Below, piece after piece: positions 40,063 to 46,384 of a stretch of 46,384 nt of DNA. This DNA is from Myxococcales bacterium (lineage in GTDB: Bacteria > Myxococcota_A > Polyangia > Polyangiales > Houyiibacteriaceae). The stretch is taken from assembly GCA_024640845.1 (NCBI GenBank), contig JAHEEE010000027.1, positions 1-46,384 on the forward strand, read 5' to 3'. The position numbers and the translations under genes were made by a program. How positions within the stretch are numbered: position 1 is the stretch's first letter; the number at the start of each line of letters is the position of its first letter. Below the pieces are notes generated by a model. The model worked only from the letters and a program-made list of their open reading frames with translations, did no database searches and had not been told where the DNA came from.

Positions 40063-40578
40063 GTGAGACGGCGCCTGGGCATCTGGTTCTTCGTGGGCCT
40101 GACCACGATTGGTTGTGCCACGACCGGGGCGCTTCAAAACGGCGTTTATCGGGGCCCACAGACCTCTTATCGAATCGGGCCCCTCGCCTCGGGCTGGACA
40201 CCCGTGACGGTCAACCATCAGAACGACCTTGCTTGGCACAGCGAGGCCAAGAGTGCCGTCATGCACGTGGACTCCGACTGCGATCCCGGGCTCGACATTC
40301 CGCTCACCGCCCTTCGGAGCCACCTTCTGATTGGTTTCACCGAGCGAGAGATCATCGAAGAGGAAGTCGTGCCGATGGACGACAGGGATGCGCTTCGTAC
40401 GCACCTGACGGCGAAGCTCGATGGCGTCCCGCGTGAAATCCTGTTCCAGATCCTCAAGAAAGACAACTGCGTCTACGACTTCGGCTTGATCACCCCACCG
40501 GGCGCTGCGTTCGACAACGCGATGAGCGACTTCGACGAATTGCTCGCTGGCTTCACGACCGACGTGGGTCAGCCGTGA
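40063..40578 (+). CDS. Lipoprotein of unknown function preceding mlaE
   Basis: A 171-residue lipoprotein with lipobox TTIGCATTG. The mature part is alternately charged and hydrophobic (SYRIGPLASGWTPVTVNHQNDLAWHSEAK, DCDPGLDIPLTALRSHLL). I recognise no domain; the arrangement with mlaE suggests a periplasmic partner in lipid transport. The stop TGA overlaps the GTG of mlaE by 4 bases (GTGA), so they are coupled. GTG start at 40063 with the promoter just upstream. Confidence 0.7.
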   Translation: MRRRLGIWFFVGLTTIGCATTGALQNGVYRGPQTSYRIGPLASGWTPVTVNHQNDLAWHSEAKSAVMHVDSDCDPGLDIPLTALRSHLLIGFTEREIIEEEVVPMDDRDALRTHLTAKLDGVPREILFQILKKDNCVYDFGLITPPGAAFDNAMSDFDELLAGFTTDVGQP

Positions 40579-41396
40579 GCTCGGCTTCACCATCCACCCG
40601 GCCGCACGACTTGACGACCTGGGCGGACTTCCAGATCCGGCGTCTTCGTAAGTTCGTCGAGGAGATCGGCGGCGCGACACTCCTGGCAGGCAGAACGATC
40701 CGCACGCTGTTTACGTCGCGATTCGACATGAACGAGTTCATTTATCAAGTGGAAGCGCTCGGCGTGAAGAGCCTTGCCATTGCTGCGGCCACGGCGATCT
40801 TCGTCGGCATCGTCATGACCATTCAGTTCGCGGTATCGATGGAGGCGTTCGGAGCGAAGGACACCCTGGGTCGAGTGATCGGCGTGTCCGAAGCTCGCGA
40901 GCTCGCGCCCTCGCTCACCGCATTGGTCGTCGGCAGCCGCATCGCGGCCGGTATCGCGGCCGAGCTTGGATCGATGACGGTCACCGAGCAGGTCGACGCC
41001 ATCCGCGCACTCGGGGCTGATCCCATTCGGAGGTTGGTCGTGCCCAGGCTGATCGCGTGCATCATCATCATGCCCCTCATCACCTTCGTGGCATTCATCC
41101 TCGGAATGCTCAGCTCGATGCTCGTCGCGGCGCTCTCCTACGGCATCCCGATGGAGTTCTTCTTCTCGACCGCGCTCGATACGCTCAAGATCAACGACTT
41201 CGCCAGCGGCGTCTTCAAGACGCCGTTCTTCGGCTTCTTGATCGCGATTCTCGGTTGCTACTTCGGCTTACAGACGCGGGGCGGAACCGAAGGCGTGGGC
41301 CGCTCGACCACTCGTGCCGTGGTGGTCGTTTCCATCAGTATCTTGATGGCTGACGCATTGCTTACGCAGATTTTCGTGAGTTTCGGCACGCTCTGA
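40575..41396 (+). CDS. mlaE: MlaE-type lipid ABC transporter permease
   Basis: A 273-residue permease of the Mla/Mce/VacJ transport family. Marks are AIFVGIVMTIQFAVSMEAFGA, ELGSMTVTEQVDAIRALGADPI, VVPRLIACIIIMPL and the GVFKTPFFGFLIAILGCYFGLQTRGGTEGVGRSTTRAVV segment, with five or six membrane spans. Mla systems move phospholipids between the inner and outer membrane and need the ATPase MlaF and the MlaD-type MCE protein. Neither follows here: downstream is a multihaem gene. So it is either an orphan subunit or works with genes elsewhere. Confidence 0.92.
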   Translation: MSSASPSTRPHDLTTWADFQIRRLRKFVEEIGGATLLAGRTIRTLFTSRFDMNEFIYQVEALGVKSLAIAAATAIFVGIVMTIQFAVSMEAFGAKDTLGRVIGVSEARELAPSLTALVVGSRIAAGIAAELGSMTVTEQVDAIRALGADPIRRLVVPRLIACIIIMPLITFVAFILGMLSSMLVAALSYGIPMEFFFSTALDTLKINDFASGVFKTPFFGFLIAILGCYFGLQTRGGTEGVGRSTTRAVVVVSISILMADALLTQIFVSFGTL

Positions 41397-41439
41397 AGAG
41401 AATCAGATCCACTCGGGCGCGTCGAACGTCCTAAGGAAC

Positions 41440-43590
41440 ATGGCTCGCTGGGTTTTTTTATGGTTGGTCTTGGGCGCCGCCGGGTGTTCATTTAGCGGGC
41501 CCGCTCCCGTTCGCTCGAGCGGCGGCGATCTCGGTCCCTCCCTGACGAGCGCGCCCGTCCTCGATGTGTCGAGACTGGCCAAGACCGATGACTGCGCGAA
41601 TTGCCACGCTGACGTCGCGGCACATTGGGTGAATAGCGTTCACGCCTACGCTTCGTTCGACAATCCCTGGTACCGAGCAAGCATCGACCGCTTCCGTCGC
41701 GAGCGCGGCGAAAAAGAGAGTCGGTTTTGCGCCGGGTGCCATGACCCGGTACTGCTCGTCTCGGGAGACATAGACGGCAAGGTTGCGTCGGACAACGAGC
41801 TCGCCTACGCCGGGATTACTTGCCTGGTCTGCCACAGCATCGAGTCGACGCGACCGGACGGCAACGCTAGCTTTACCCTGAGCGACGAACCGGTGTTGAT
41901 CCCGGATCCCGCGAAGCCCGAGGAGATCGAGTTACATCGTGCACGCTTGACGATGCAGCCGCTTCGATCCGCCGCGCTTTGCGGCACTTGCCACCGCTCG
42001 TTTTCCGGACCTGCTCTCGGCAATGCCAACCACCTGCCCGGCATCGATGACTTTGGCGACTGGGCGTCGTCGACCTACGGCGGCGGAACGCAGGACCACC
42101 TCGTCTCTGTCGACGAAGGTACCTGTCAGAGCTGTCACATGAAGGCGGAGGCTGCCTCCGACGCTGAAATGGCCGGCGTGGACGACGGCATGATCCGCGG
42201 CCACCGTTGGGCTGCGTCTCACACGGCTCTGGCCACGCAGATCTCGGACCCGAACAGCCTGTCCCAGGTCCGCGACCAGCTCGAAGGCGCAGTCACGGTG
42301 GATGTCGGTGCCGTGCGCGCGGGCGAGCGGCGCTACGTGCTGCCCGAGGAGGCGCGCGTGCGCGGCGGCGAACGGCTGGTCTTCGACGTGCTCCTCCAGA
42401 ACGAGCGGGTGGGACATCGCTTCCCCGGCGGCGTTCGCGATCTACAAGACACCTGGGTCGAGGTCGAGGTCCGCGACGCCGCTGGTCGCGTGCTAGGCGT
42501 CTCCAAGCCGTCGGCCGATAGTCACGAAGACGTATTCGTCTTACGGGCGACGATGCTCGACCGAGAGGCCGCTCCCGATCTCCTCCATCAGGTGCATCGG
42601 TTCGTGGCGCCCGCCTTCGATCGGACCCTTGCTGCACACGACGCTCGTGCAGTGCGATACTCGCTCACGCTGCCCCCACGCATCGCGCTCCCGCTTCGGA
42701 TCGATGCACGCCTGATGCATAGAAAGCATAGTCCGGAGTTTCAACGCTTCGCCTGCGAGGCAAGCCGATCGGAGCGCGGTCTCGCGTTTGGAGCGGGGGC
42801 CAAAGAGCGTGGCAAGATCGCCCTCGACCCTTGCGCCGCCCAGCCGGTTACGACAGTCGGCGCAGCGACGGTGTGGATGGGGCGTGGCGCGAGCACTCGG
42901 GTCGGCGAGGGGGGCGCTTCACGACCTGCCGTAGAGCGACTTCTCACGCAAGGATTGGCCTTGCTCCACGCGAAGCAGGAGCACGTGCATGTCGCGAAGC
43001 CGAGCATCGAGCGGGCTCAGCAGCTCGCGCGCGACGCGGCCTCGTCGAGTCTGCAGGCGCGCGCGTTCGTGCTTCGAGCGCGGCTCGCCGCCGTGCAGGG
43101 ACGGCCGGAAAGCGCTGTGGCGTTCACAAGGCGGGCCGAAGCTTTGATCGGCCCCTCGCCAGTGCTCGAGCGCGTTCGCGGTGACGCGTATTCCCGGGTC
43201 TGGCGCTGGGGCCCGGCGGCGGAGGCCTATCAGCGGGTCACGGACGCAGCGCCACTCGACTATCGCGCGTGGCGCGACCTGGCCCGCGCTTACGGGAGCA
43301 TGTCAGACGACCAAAATGCGCTGGCCGCAGCGGACGCTGGCCTTCGGCTCGCCCCCCGCGACGAGAGCTTGCTGCGAAGCAGGGCCCTTGCCCTCGAAGC
43401 CTTGGGCGACCCGGAAGCCAAACGTGCCAAGCGCCGTTGGCTCGCGCATCGAAAGCCGGACGACCAGCCGGCGTTGCTGGCGAGTTGTGAGCGAGCACAC
43501 CAGAGGTGCCTGAAAGACCGCCAACCCATACCGCACTACACCCTCACACCTCCAACAAAACCAATTCACGCGCGCGTCAATTCCGGATAG
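41440..43590 (+). CDS. Pentahaem cytochrome c lipoprotein with TPR tail
   Basis: A 716-residue lipoprotein (lipobox LGAAGC) with five CXXCH haem motifs in the first third: CANCH, CAGCH, CLVCH, CGTCH and CQSCH, like cytochrome c554 and related multihaem domains. A beta-rich middle region (VFDVLLQNERVGHRFPGG) precedes TPR-like repeats at the end (AAEAYQRVTDAAPLDYRAWRDLARAYG). With the octahaem gene at 22688 it makes two large TPR cytochromes in the window. A surface or periplasmic electron-transfer role is inferred. AAGGA lies a few bases before the ATG. Confidence 0.86.
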   Translation: MARWVFLWLVLGAAGCSFSGPAPVRSSGGDLGPSLTSAPVLDVSRLAKTDDCANCHADVAAHWVNSVHAYASFDNPWYRASIDRFRRERGEKESRFCAGCHDPVLLVSGDIDGKVASDNELAYAGITCLVCHSIESTRPDGNASFTLSDEPVLIPDPAKPEEIELHRARLTMQPLRSAALCGTCHRSFSGPALGNANHLPGIDDFGDWASSTYGGGTQDHLVSVDEGTCQSCHMKAEAASDAEMAGVDDGMIRGHRWAASHTALATQISDPNSLSQVRDQLEGAVTVDVGAVRAGERRYVLPEEARVRGGERLVFDVLLQNERVGHRFPGGVRDLQDTWVEVEVRDAAGRVLGVSKPSADSHEDVFVLRATMLDREAAPDLLHQVHRFVAPAFDRTLAAHDARAVRYSLTLPPRIALPLRIDARLMHRKHSPEFQRFACEASRSERGLAFGAGAKERGKIALDPCAAQPVTTVGAATVWMGRGASTRVGEGGASRPAVERLLTQGLALLHAKQEHVHVAKPSIERAQQLARDAASSSLQARAFVLRARLAAVQGRPESAVAFTRRAEALIGPSPVLERVRGDAYSRVWRWGPAAEAYQRVTDAAPLDYRAWRDLARAYGSMSDDQNALAAADAGLRLAPRDESLLRSRALALEALGDPEAKRAKRRWLAHRKPDDQPALLASCERAHQRCLKDRQPIPHYTLTPPTKPIHARVNSG

Positions 43591-43600
43591 GATGCGTGCG

Positions 43601-43840
43601 ATGGCGAAACGGCACCAGAAGAAGAGCGCAAGCAAGAAGAAGCGAGAGAAACGGGGCGGCCCTTCCCGCAACACGATCGGCCACACGCAAACGCACGGCG
43701 TGATGGGCAACATGGTCAGCGGCTTCAGACGCGCAGTCGGTTCCGAATCGTCGAACGAGGGCCGGAGCGCGAGTCTCCTGTGGACGGCCGTGCTCGTCAC
43801 CGCCGCCATCGCGATCATCGCGTGGAACTTTGCCCGCTAG
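43601..43840 (+). CDS. Small basic single-span membrane protein
   Basis: A 79-residue protein: a very basic N-terminus (AKRHQKKSASKKKREKRGG), a middle region rich in Gly, Thr and Ser, and one C-terminal membrane span (LLWTAVLVTAAIAIIAW). The positive N-terminus could bind RNA, DNA or acidic lipids. I do not recognise a family. The ATG at 43601 has AGGA 8 bases upstream; an ATG at 43592 is also in frame. It follows the pentahaem gene by 10 bases and overlaps the aroC end by 4 bases on the other strand. Confidence 0.65.
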   Translation: MAKRHQKKSASKKKREKRGGPSRNTIGHTQTHGVMGNMVSGFRRAVGSESSNEGRSASLLWTAVLVTAAIAIIAWNFAR

Positions 43841-44937
43841 TCGCGAACCGCGCGCCAGCGCAACCAGTGATCAGCGAGCACCAAGGCGACCATCGCTTCG
43901 CCCATCGGCACGAAACGCGGAAGCAGGCACGGGTCATGGCGCCCCGTCGTCCGGATCGTCGTAGGATCACCACTCGACGTCACTGTGTCCTGCGCACGCG
44001 GCAAGCTGCTGGTCGGCTTGATCGCCGCACGAAGCAAGATCGGCATCCCGCTCGAGATACCGCCCAGCATGCCGCCGTGACGATTCGAGCGCGTGAGGAT
44101 GTTGCCTTCCGCGTCGGTTTCGAATGGATCGTTGTTCTCGCTGCCACGTGCGGTCGCCACCGAGAACCCCGCGCCGTACTCGACGCCGAGCACCGCAGGC
44201 AGGCTAAATAGCGCCTTGCCAAGATCCGCTTTGAGCTTGTCGAAGACCGGTTCACCAAGGCCGGCCGGAACGTTCCGAGCAACGATCTCCGCAACCCCGC
44301 CGATCGAGTCCTGATCCTTGCGCATCTTTTCGATGAGGGTGACCATCTTCGCGGCTGCCACAGGGTCCGGGCAGCGGACGATGTTGGGAGCACCGTCGGG
44401 CAAGGTCTCCACCTGAGTGAGCGTAACGTTCTCAGGAATGTTGCCCCGGATGTCGCCCACCTGGGTGACATAGCCCAACACCTGGCCACCGAATGCGTGC
44501 GACAGGAGCTTCTTTGCTACGGCTCCAGCGGCGACCCTTGCAACTGTTTCTCGCGCGCTGCTTCTTCCGCCCCCGCGGTAGTCGCGGCGGCCGAACTTCG
44601 CGTCGAACGTGTAGTCCGCGTGGCCCGGACGGTAGACATCTTTGATCTTGGAGTAGTCACGAGAGCGCTGGTCCTGATTCCGAACGATGATCGCAATCGG
44701 AGTGCCGGTGGTCTCTCCTTCGAAGACCCCGGAGAGAATCTCCGGCGCGTCGGGCTCTTTTCGTTGCGTGACGATCTTGCTTTGACCTGGACGCCGGCGC
44801 TCGAGGTCCGGAACGATGTCTTCCTCCGAGAGTGGAAGACCTGCGGGACAACCGTCGATGATCACCACGTTGGCGGGGCCGTGGCTCTCGCCCGCCGTGG
44901 TCACGCGGAAGGCTTGGCCAAAGGTGCTACCAGGCAT
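43837..44937 (-). CDS. aroC: Chorismate synthase
   Basis: A 366-residue AroC with the family signatures GESHGPANVVIIDGCPAGL, RPGHADYTFDAKFGRRDYRGGGRSSARET, and SNRHGGMLGGISSGMPI near the end, with conserved His and Arg residues for FMN binding. It makes chorismate from 5-enolpyruvylshikimate 3-phosphate for aromatic amino acids. The ATG at 44937 is 6 bases after the stop of the chlorite-dismutase-family gene, so they are co-transcribed. Length is normal. Confidence 0.96.
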   Translation of the reverse strand: MPGSTFGQAFRVTTAGESHGPANVVIIDGCPAGLPLSEEDIVPDLERRRPGQSKIVTQRKEPDAPEILSGVFEGETTGTPIAIIVRNQDQRSRDYSKIKDVYRPGHADYTFDAKFGRRDYRGGGRSSARETVARVAAGAVAKKLLSHAFGGQVLGYVTQVGDIRGNIPENVTLTQVETLPDGAPNIVRCPDPVAAAKMVTLIEKMRKDQDSIGGVAEIVARNVPAGLGEPVFDKLKADLGKALFSLPAVLGVEYGAGFSVATARGSENNDPFETDAEGNILTRSNRHGGMLGGISSGMPILLRAAIKPTSSLPRAQDTVTSSGDPTTIRTTGRHDPCLLPRFVPMGEAMVALVLADHWLRWRAVRD

Positions 44938-44943
44938 GGGGGC

Positions 44944-45726
44944 TCACTTCTGAGGGCCTGGGTTTCGGCCGATCGCTCGGCCGACGAAGAACGGCCCCAT
45001 CTGCTGAATGTACTGTGAGGTCTGCACGGTCCCACGCATCGACTGAACGACGTGCGAGAGCGGGTGCAACTCGGCGCCGATCAGCCCGATCAAGAACTCG
45101 TTGTCGTTGGTGTCGAGCCCGTGGCACGCGAGCCGCACGTCGTGCGCGAGGTCTTGATCCCCGTACGCACGGCCGATGGTCGCGTGCTCCCGAAGGATGC
45201 CACCCTTTTCTTTCGGCTCGAGCTGCTCGAACGCACCGGTTCGCCGCAGCGGGTACCACACAGCCCAGTTCCACTTCTCGTTCAGCACCGTCTGCCGCGG
45301 ACGATCGAGAAGCCAAAACGCGAGGTCCCGCTCGTAGCCGCTACTGTAGGTGCGGCCGATCATCGTGAGCTCGGGCCGGAGCGTCCAGTCGCGCATCGGC
45401 TCGGCCTCGAACAACGGTCGCACCGAGTCGACGAAAAGCGCCGGGTCTTCGCTGAAGGTCAGAAGCGCGACGCCCCGGGGATCGTTCGCGTCCGCGTACA
45501 CCACGGCAGGGATGTCCGCCTCTCTCAGGGCAGCAATCAAGGCCTCTTGATTGGCGGCGATCGATGTCCCGGTGGGGACTTGGAAGACGAGCAGCTGCAT
45601 AAAAAGCCGCCGATCCATGAGCTGCGGCTCCCCGTTTTGCGGGGCGCCCCGCTCGCGAGTGTCGATCTGGGGAGCGCCCTCAGCGCCTCCGTGATGTCCA
45701 TGCGAATGGGCCATAGGGGGACTCAT
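44944..45726 (-). CDS. Chlorite-dismutase-family (HemQ-like) haem protein
   Basis: A 260-residue member of the chlorite dismutase fold family. The proximal haem His is expected in the segment REHATIGRAYG, and GLDTNDNEFLIGL with SMRGTVQTSQYIQQMGPFFVGR completes the family pattern. Members are either chlorite dismutases or HemQ coproheme decarboxylases in haem synthesis; the distal residue that would decide this cannot be aligned safely by eye. A His-rich N-terminus (AHSHGHHGG) precedes the domain and may bind metal. ATG at 45726; a GTG at 45750 would add eight residues. It is upstream of aroC in one transcription unit. Confidence 0.82.
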   Translation of the reverse strand: MSPPMAHSHGHHGGAEGAPQIDTRERGAPQNGEPQLMDRRLFMQLLVFQVPTGTSIAANQEALIAALREADIPAVVYADANDPRGVALLTFSEDPALFVDSVRPLFEAEPMRDWTLRPELTMIGRTYSSGYERDLAFWLLDRPRQTVLNEKWNWAVWYPLRRTGAFEQLEPKEKGGILREHATIGRAYGDQDLAHDVRLACHGLDTNDNEFLIGLIGAELHPLSHVVQSMRGTVQTSQYIQQMGPFFVGRAIGRNPGPQK

Positions 45727-45733
45727 AGCGCTT

Positions 45734-45760
45734 TTGTGGCCCTTCTGCACAGTGTAGGCT
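45734..45760 (+). promoter_or_regulatory. Possible promoter of the truncated gene at 45774
   Basis: TTGTGG (45734-45739), a short 15-base spacer and TAGGCT (45755-45760), the same -10 as at fabH. It predicts a leader of about 7 bases. Confidence 0.3.
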
Positions 45761-45773
45761 CTGCGCTCTCGAC

Positions 45774-46384
45774 ATGATGCGCGCCTTTAAGATCCTCGGG
45801 GCCGTCTTGATCGTCGGCATCCTAGCCGTCGTAGTGGCCGTCTACTCGATCAACGAACCTCGGCCGGAGGGCACGCCGGGGCCAGCGGCGGACGCGCTCG
45901 CGCACTCGATGCAAGCCGCGGTCGACAAGGAAGCATGGGATTGCACCGGCGCCGTGCGCTGGTCGTTCTTCGAAAAGCATCGCTACGTGTGGGACCGCCA
46001 GCGCGGTTTGGTGGAGATCGAGTGGGGCGAGTCGCGCGCGCTATTTCGCACCGCCGATCAGACGGGCCGCGTATGGAGTGACGGCAAGGAGCAGAGCCCG
46101 GAGGATGCGAAGAAGGCTCTGAAGACGGCCTATGCTTATTGGATCAACGATTCGTTCTGGCTCAACCCAGTGGTGAAGTTCTTCGACCCCGGCGTGGAGC
46201 GCTCTTCGGTGAAGCTCGACGACGGCCGCGACGCGCTGCTCGTCACTTACACGTCGGGCGGCGTCACCCCAGGCGACGCCTATCTGTGGATTCCAGGAGA
46301 AGACGGCCTGCCCGCCGCATGGCGCATGTGGGTCCAAATCATCCCAATCGGCGGCATCGAGGTCACTTGGGAGGGCTGGAAAAC
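45774..46384 (+). CDS. Membrane-anchored protein of unknown function, 3' end beyond the window
   Basis: The reading frame is open from the ATG at 45774 (or 45777) to the window end, 203 codons without a stop. It encodes an N-terminal hydrophobic anchor or signal (ILGAVLIVGILAVVVAVYSI), then a soluble region rich in Trp and Tyr (VRWSFFEKHRYVWDRQRG, AYWINDSFWLNPVVKFFDPG, DAYLWIPGEDGLPAAWRMW). I recognise no domain; the pattern suits a periplasmic lipid- or ligand-binding beta fold. It starts 47 bases from the divergent haem-protein gene. Confidence 0.7.
   Translation, partial: MMRAFKILGAVLIVGILAVVVAVYSINEPRPEGTPGPAADALAHSMQAAVDKEAWDCTGAVRWSFFEKHRYVWDRQRGLVEIEWGESRALFRTADQTGRVWSDGKEQSPEDAKKALKTAYAYWINDSFWLNPVVKFFDPGVERSSVKLDDGRDALLVTYTSGGVTPGDAYLWIPGEDGLPAAWRMWVQIIPIGGIEVTWEGWK

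Noticed and set aside
1-46384. CRISPR array, prophage, transposon or insertion sequence
   Set aside because: No direct-repeat array, integrase, transposase or terminal inverted repeats were seen in reading the window.

Overview
The window is GC-rich and densely coded, and looks like ordinary chromosome from a member of the Myxococcota (myxobacteria and relatives). The grounds are three large Hanks-type Ser/Thr kinases, DUF4388 modules, many lipoproteins with a Leu-Xaa-Ala/Gly-Cys signal, Crp and sigma-32-like regulators, a Tgl/PilF-type pilus lipoprotein and multihaem lipoproteins fused to TPRs. No prophage, insertion sequence, CRISPR array or plasmid gene was seen. The lineage is inferred from gene content.

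Layout. (1) 1-8516, all minus strand: a closely packed run starting with an RpoH-like sigma factor, then a one-CXXCH lipoprotein, a LolB-like lipoprotein, peptide-transporter ATPases OppD and OppF, a Crp-type regulator, PilF/Tgl, a RodZ-like protein, RecO, a DUF971 protein, a CheY-like receiver and the start of an Hpt/CheA-type histidine kinase cut by the window edge. Most junctions are 4-base start/stop overlaps. (2) 8745-13729: a small unknown gene, an N-formylglutamate amidohydrolase-like gene and two divergent Ser/Thr kinases. (3) 13808-18602: tRNA-Leu(CAA), fabH, a diacylglycerol-kinase-like gene, a cupredoxin-like secreted protein and a two-TM sensor protein. (4) 18604-21957: a strong 6S RNA candidate facing the gnd-zwf-pgl oxidative pentose phosphate operon. 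(5) 22079-28497: a glutaredoxin-like protein, an octahaem HEAT/TPR lipoprotein, a GPAT-like acyltransferase and the def-fmt-cobalamin adenosyltransferase cluster. (6) 28544-30776: a ketosteroid-dehydrogenase-like flavoprotein and a deazaflavin-type reductase behind a perfect palindromic operator. (7) 30895-39965: PriA, TsaD, a lipoprotein, a giant kinase-ATPase-TPR regulator and an HD-GYP/receiver/DUF4388 protein. (8) 40063-46384: a lipoprotein with MlaE, a pentahaem TPR lipoprotein, a small membrane protein, aroC, a chlorite-dismutase-family protein and a truncated membrane-anchored protein.

The most useful observations not tied to one gene family are: the 6S RNA with its own promoter and a shared terminator; a set of GTG-starting genes whose predicted +1 base falls on or next to the start codon, suggesting leaderless mRNAs; a KstR-like operator in front of a KSTD-like gene; and a receiver domain whose phospho-acceptor Asp is Glu, attached to a degenerate HD-GYP domain. 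I found no single, clearly unprecedented multi-gene system; the best candidates for something undescribed are the kinase/DUF4388/receiver proteins and the cupredoxin-sensor pair.
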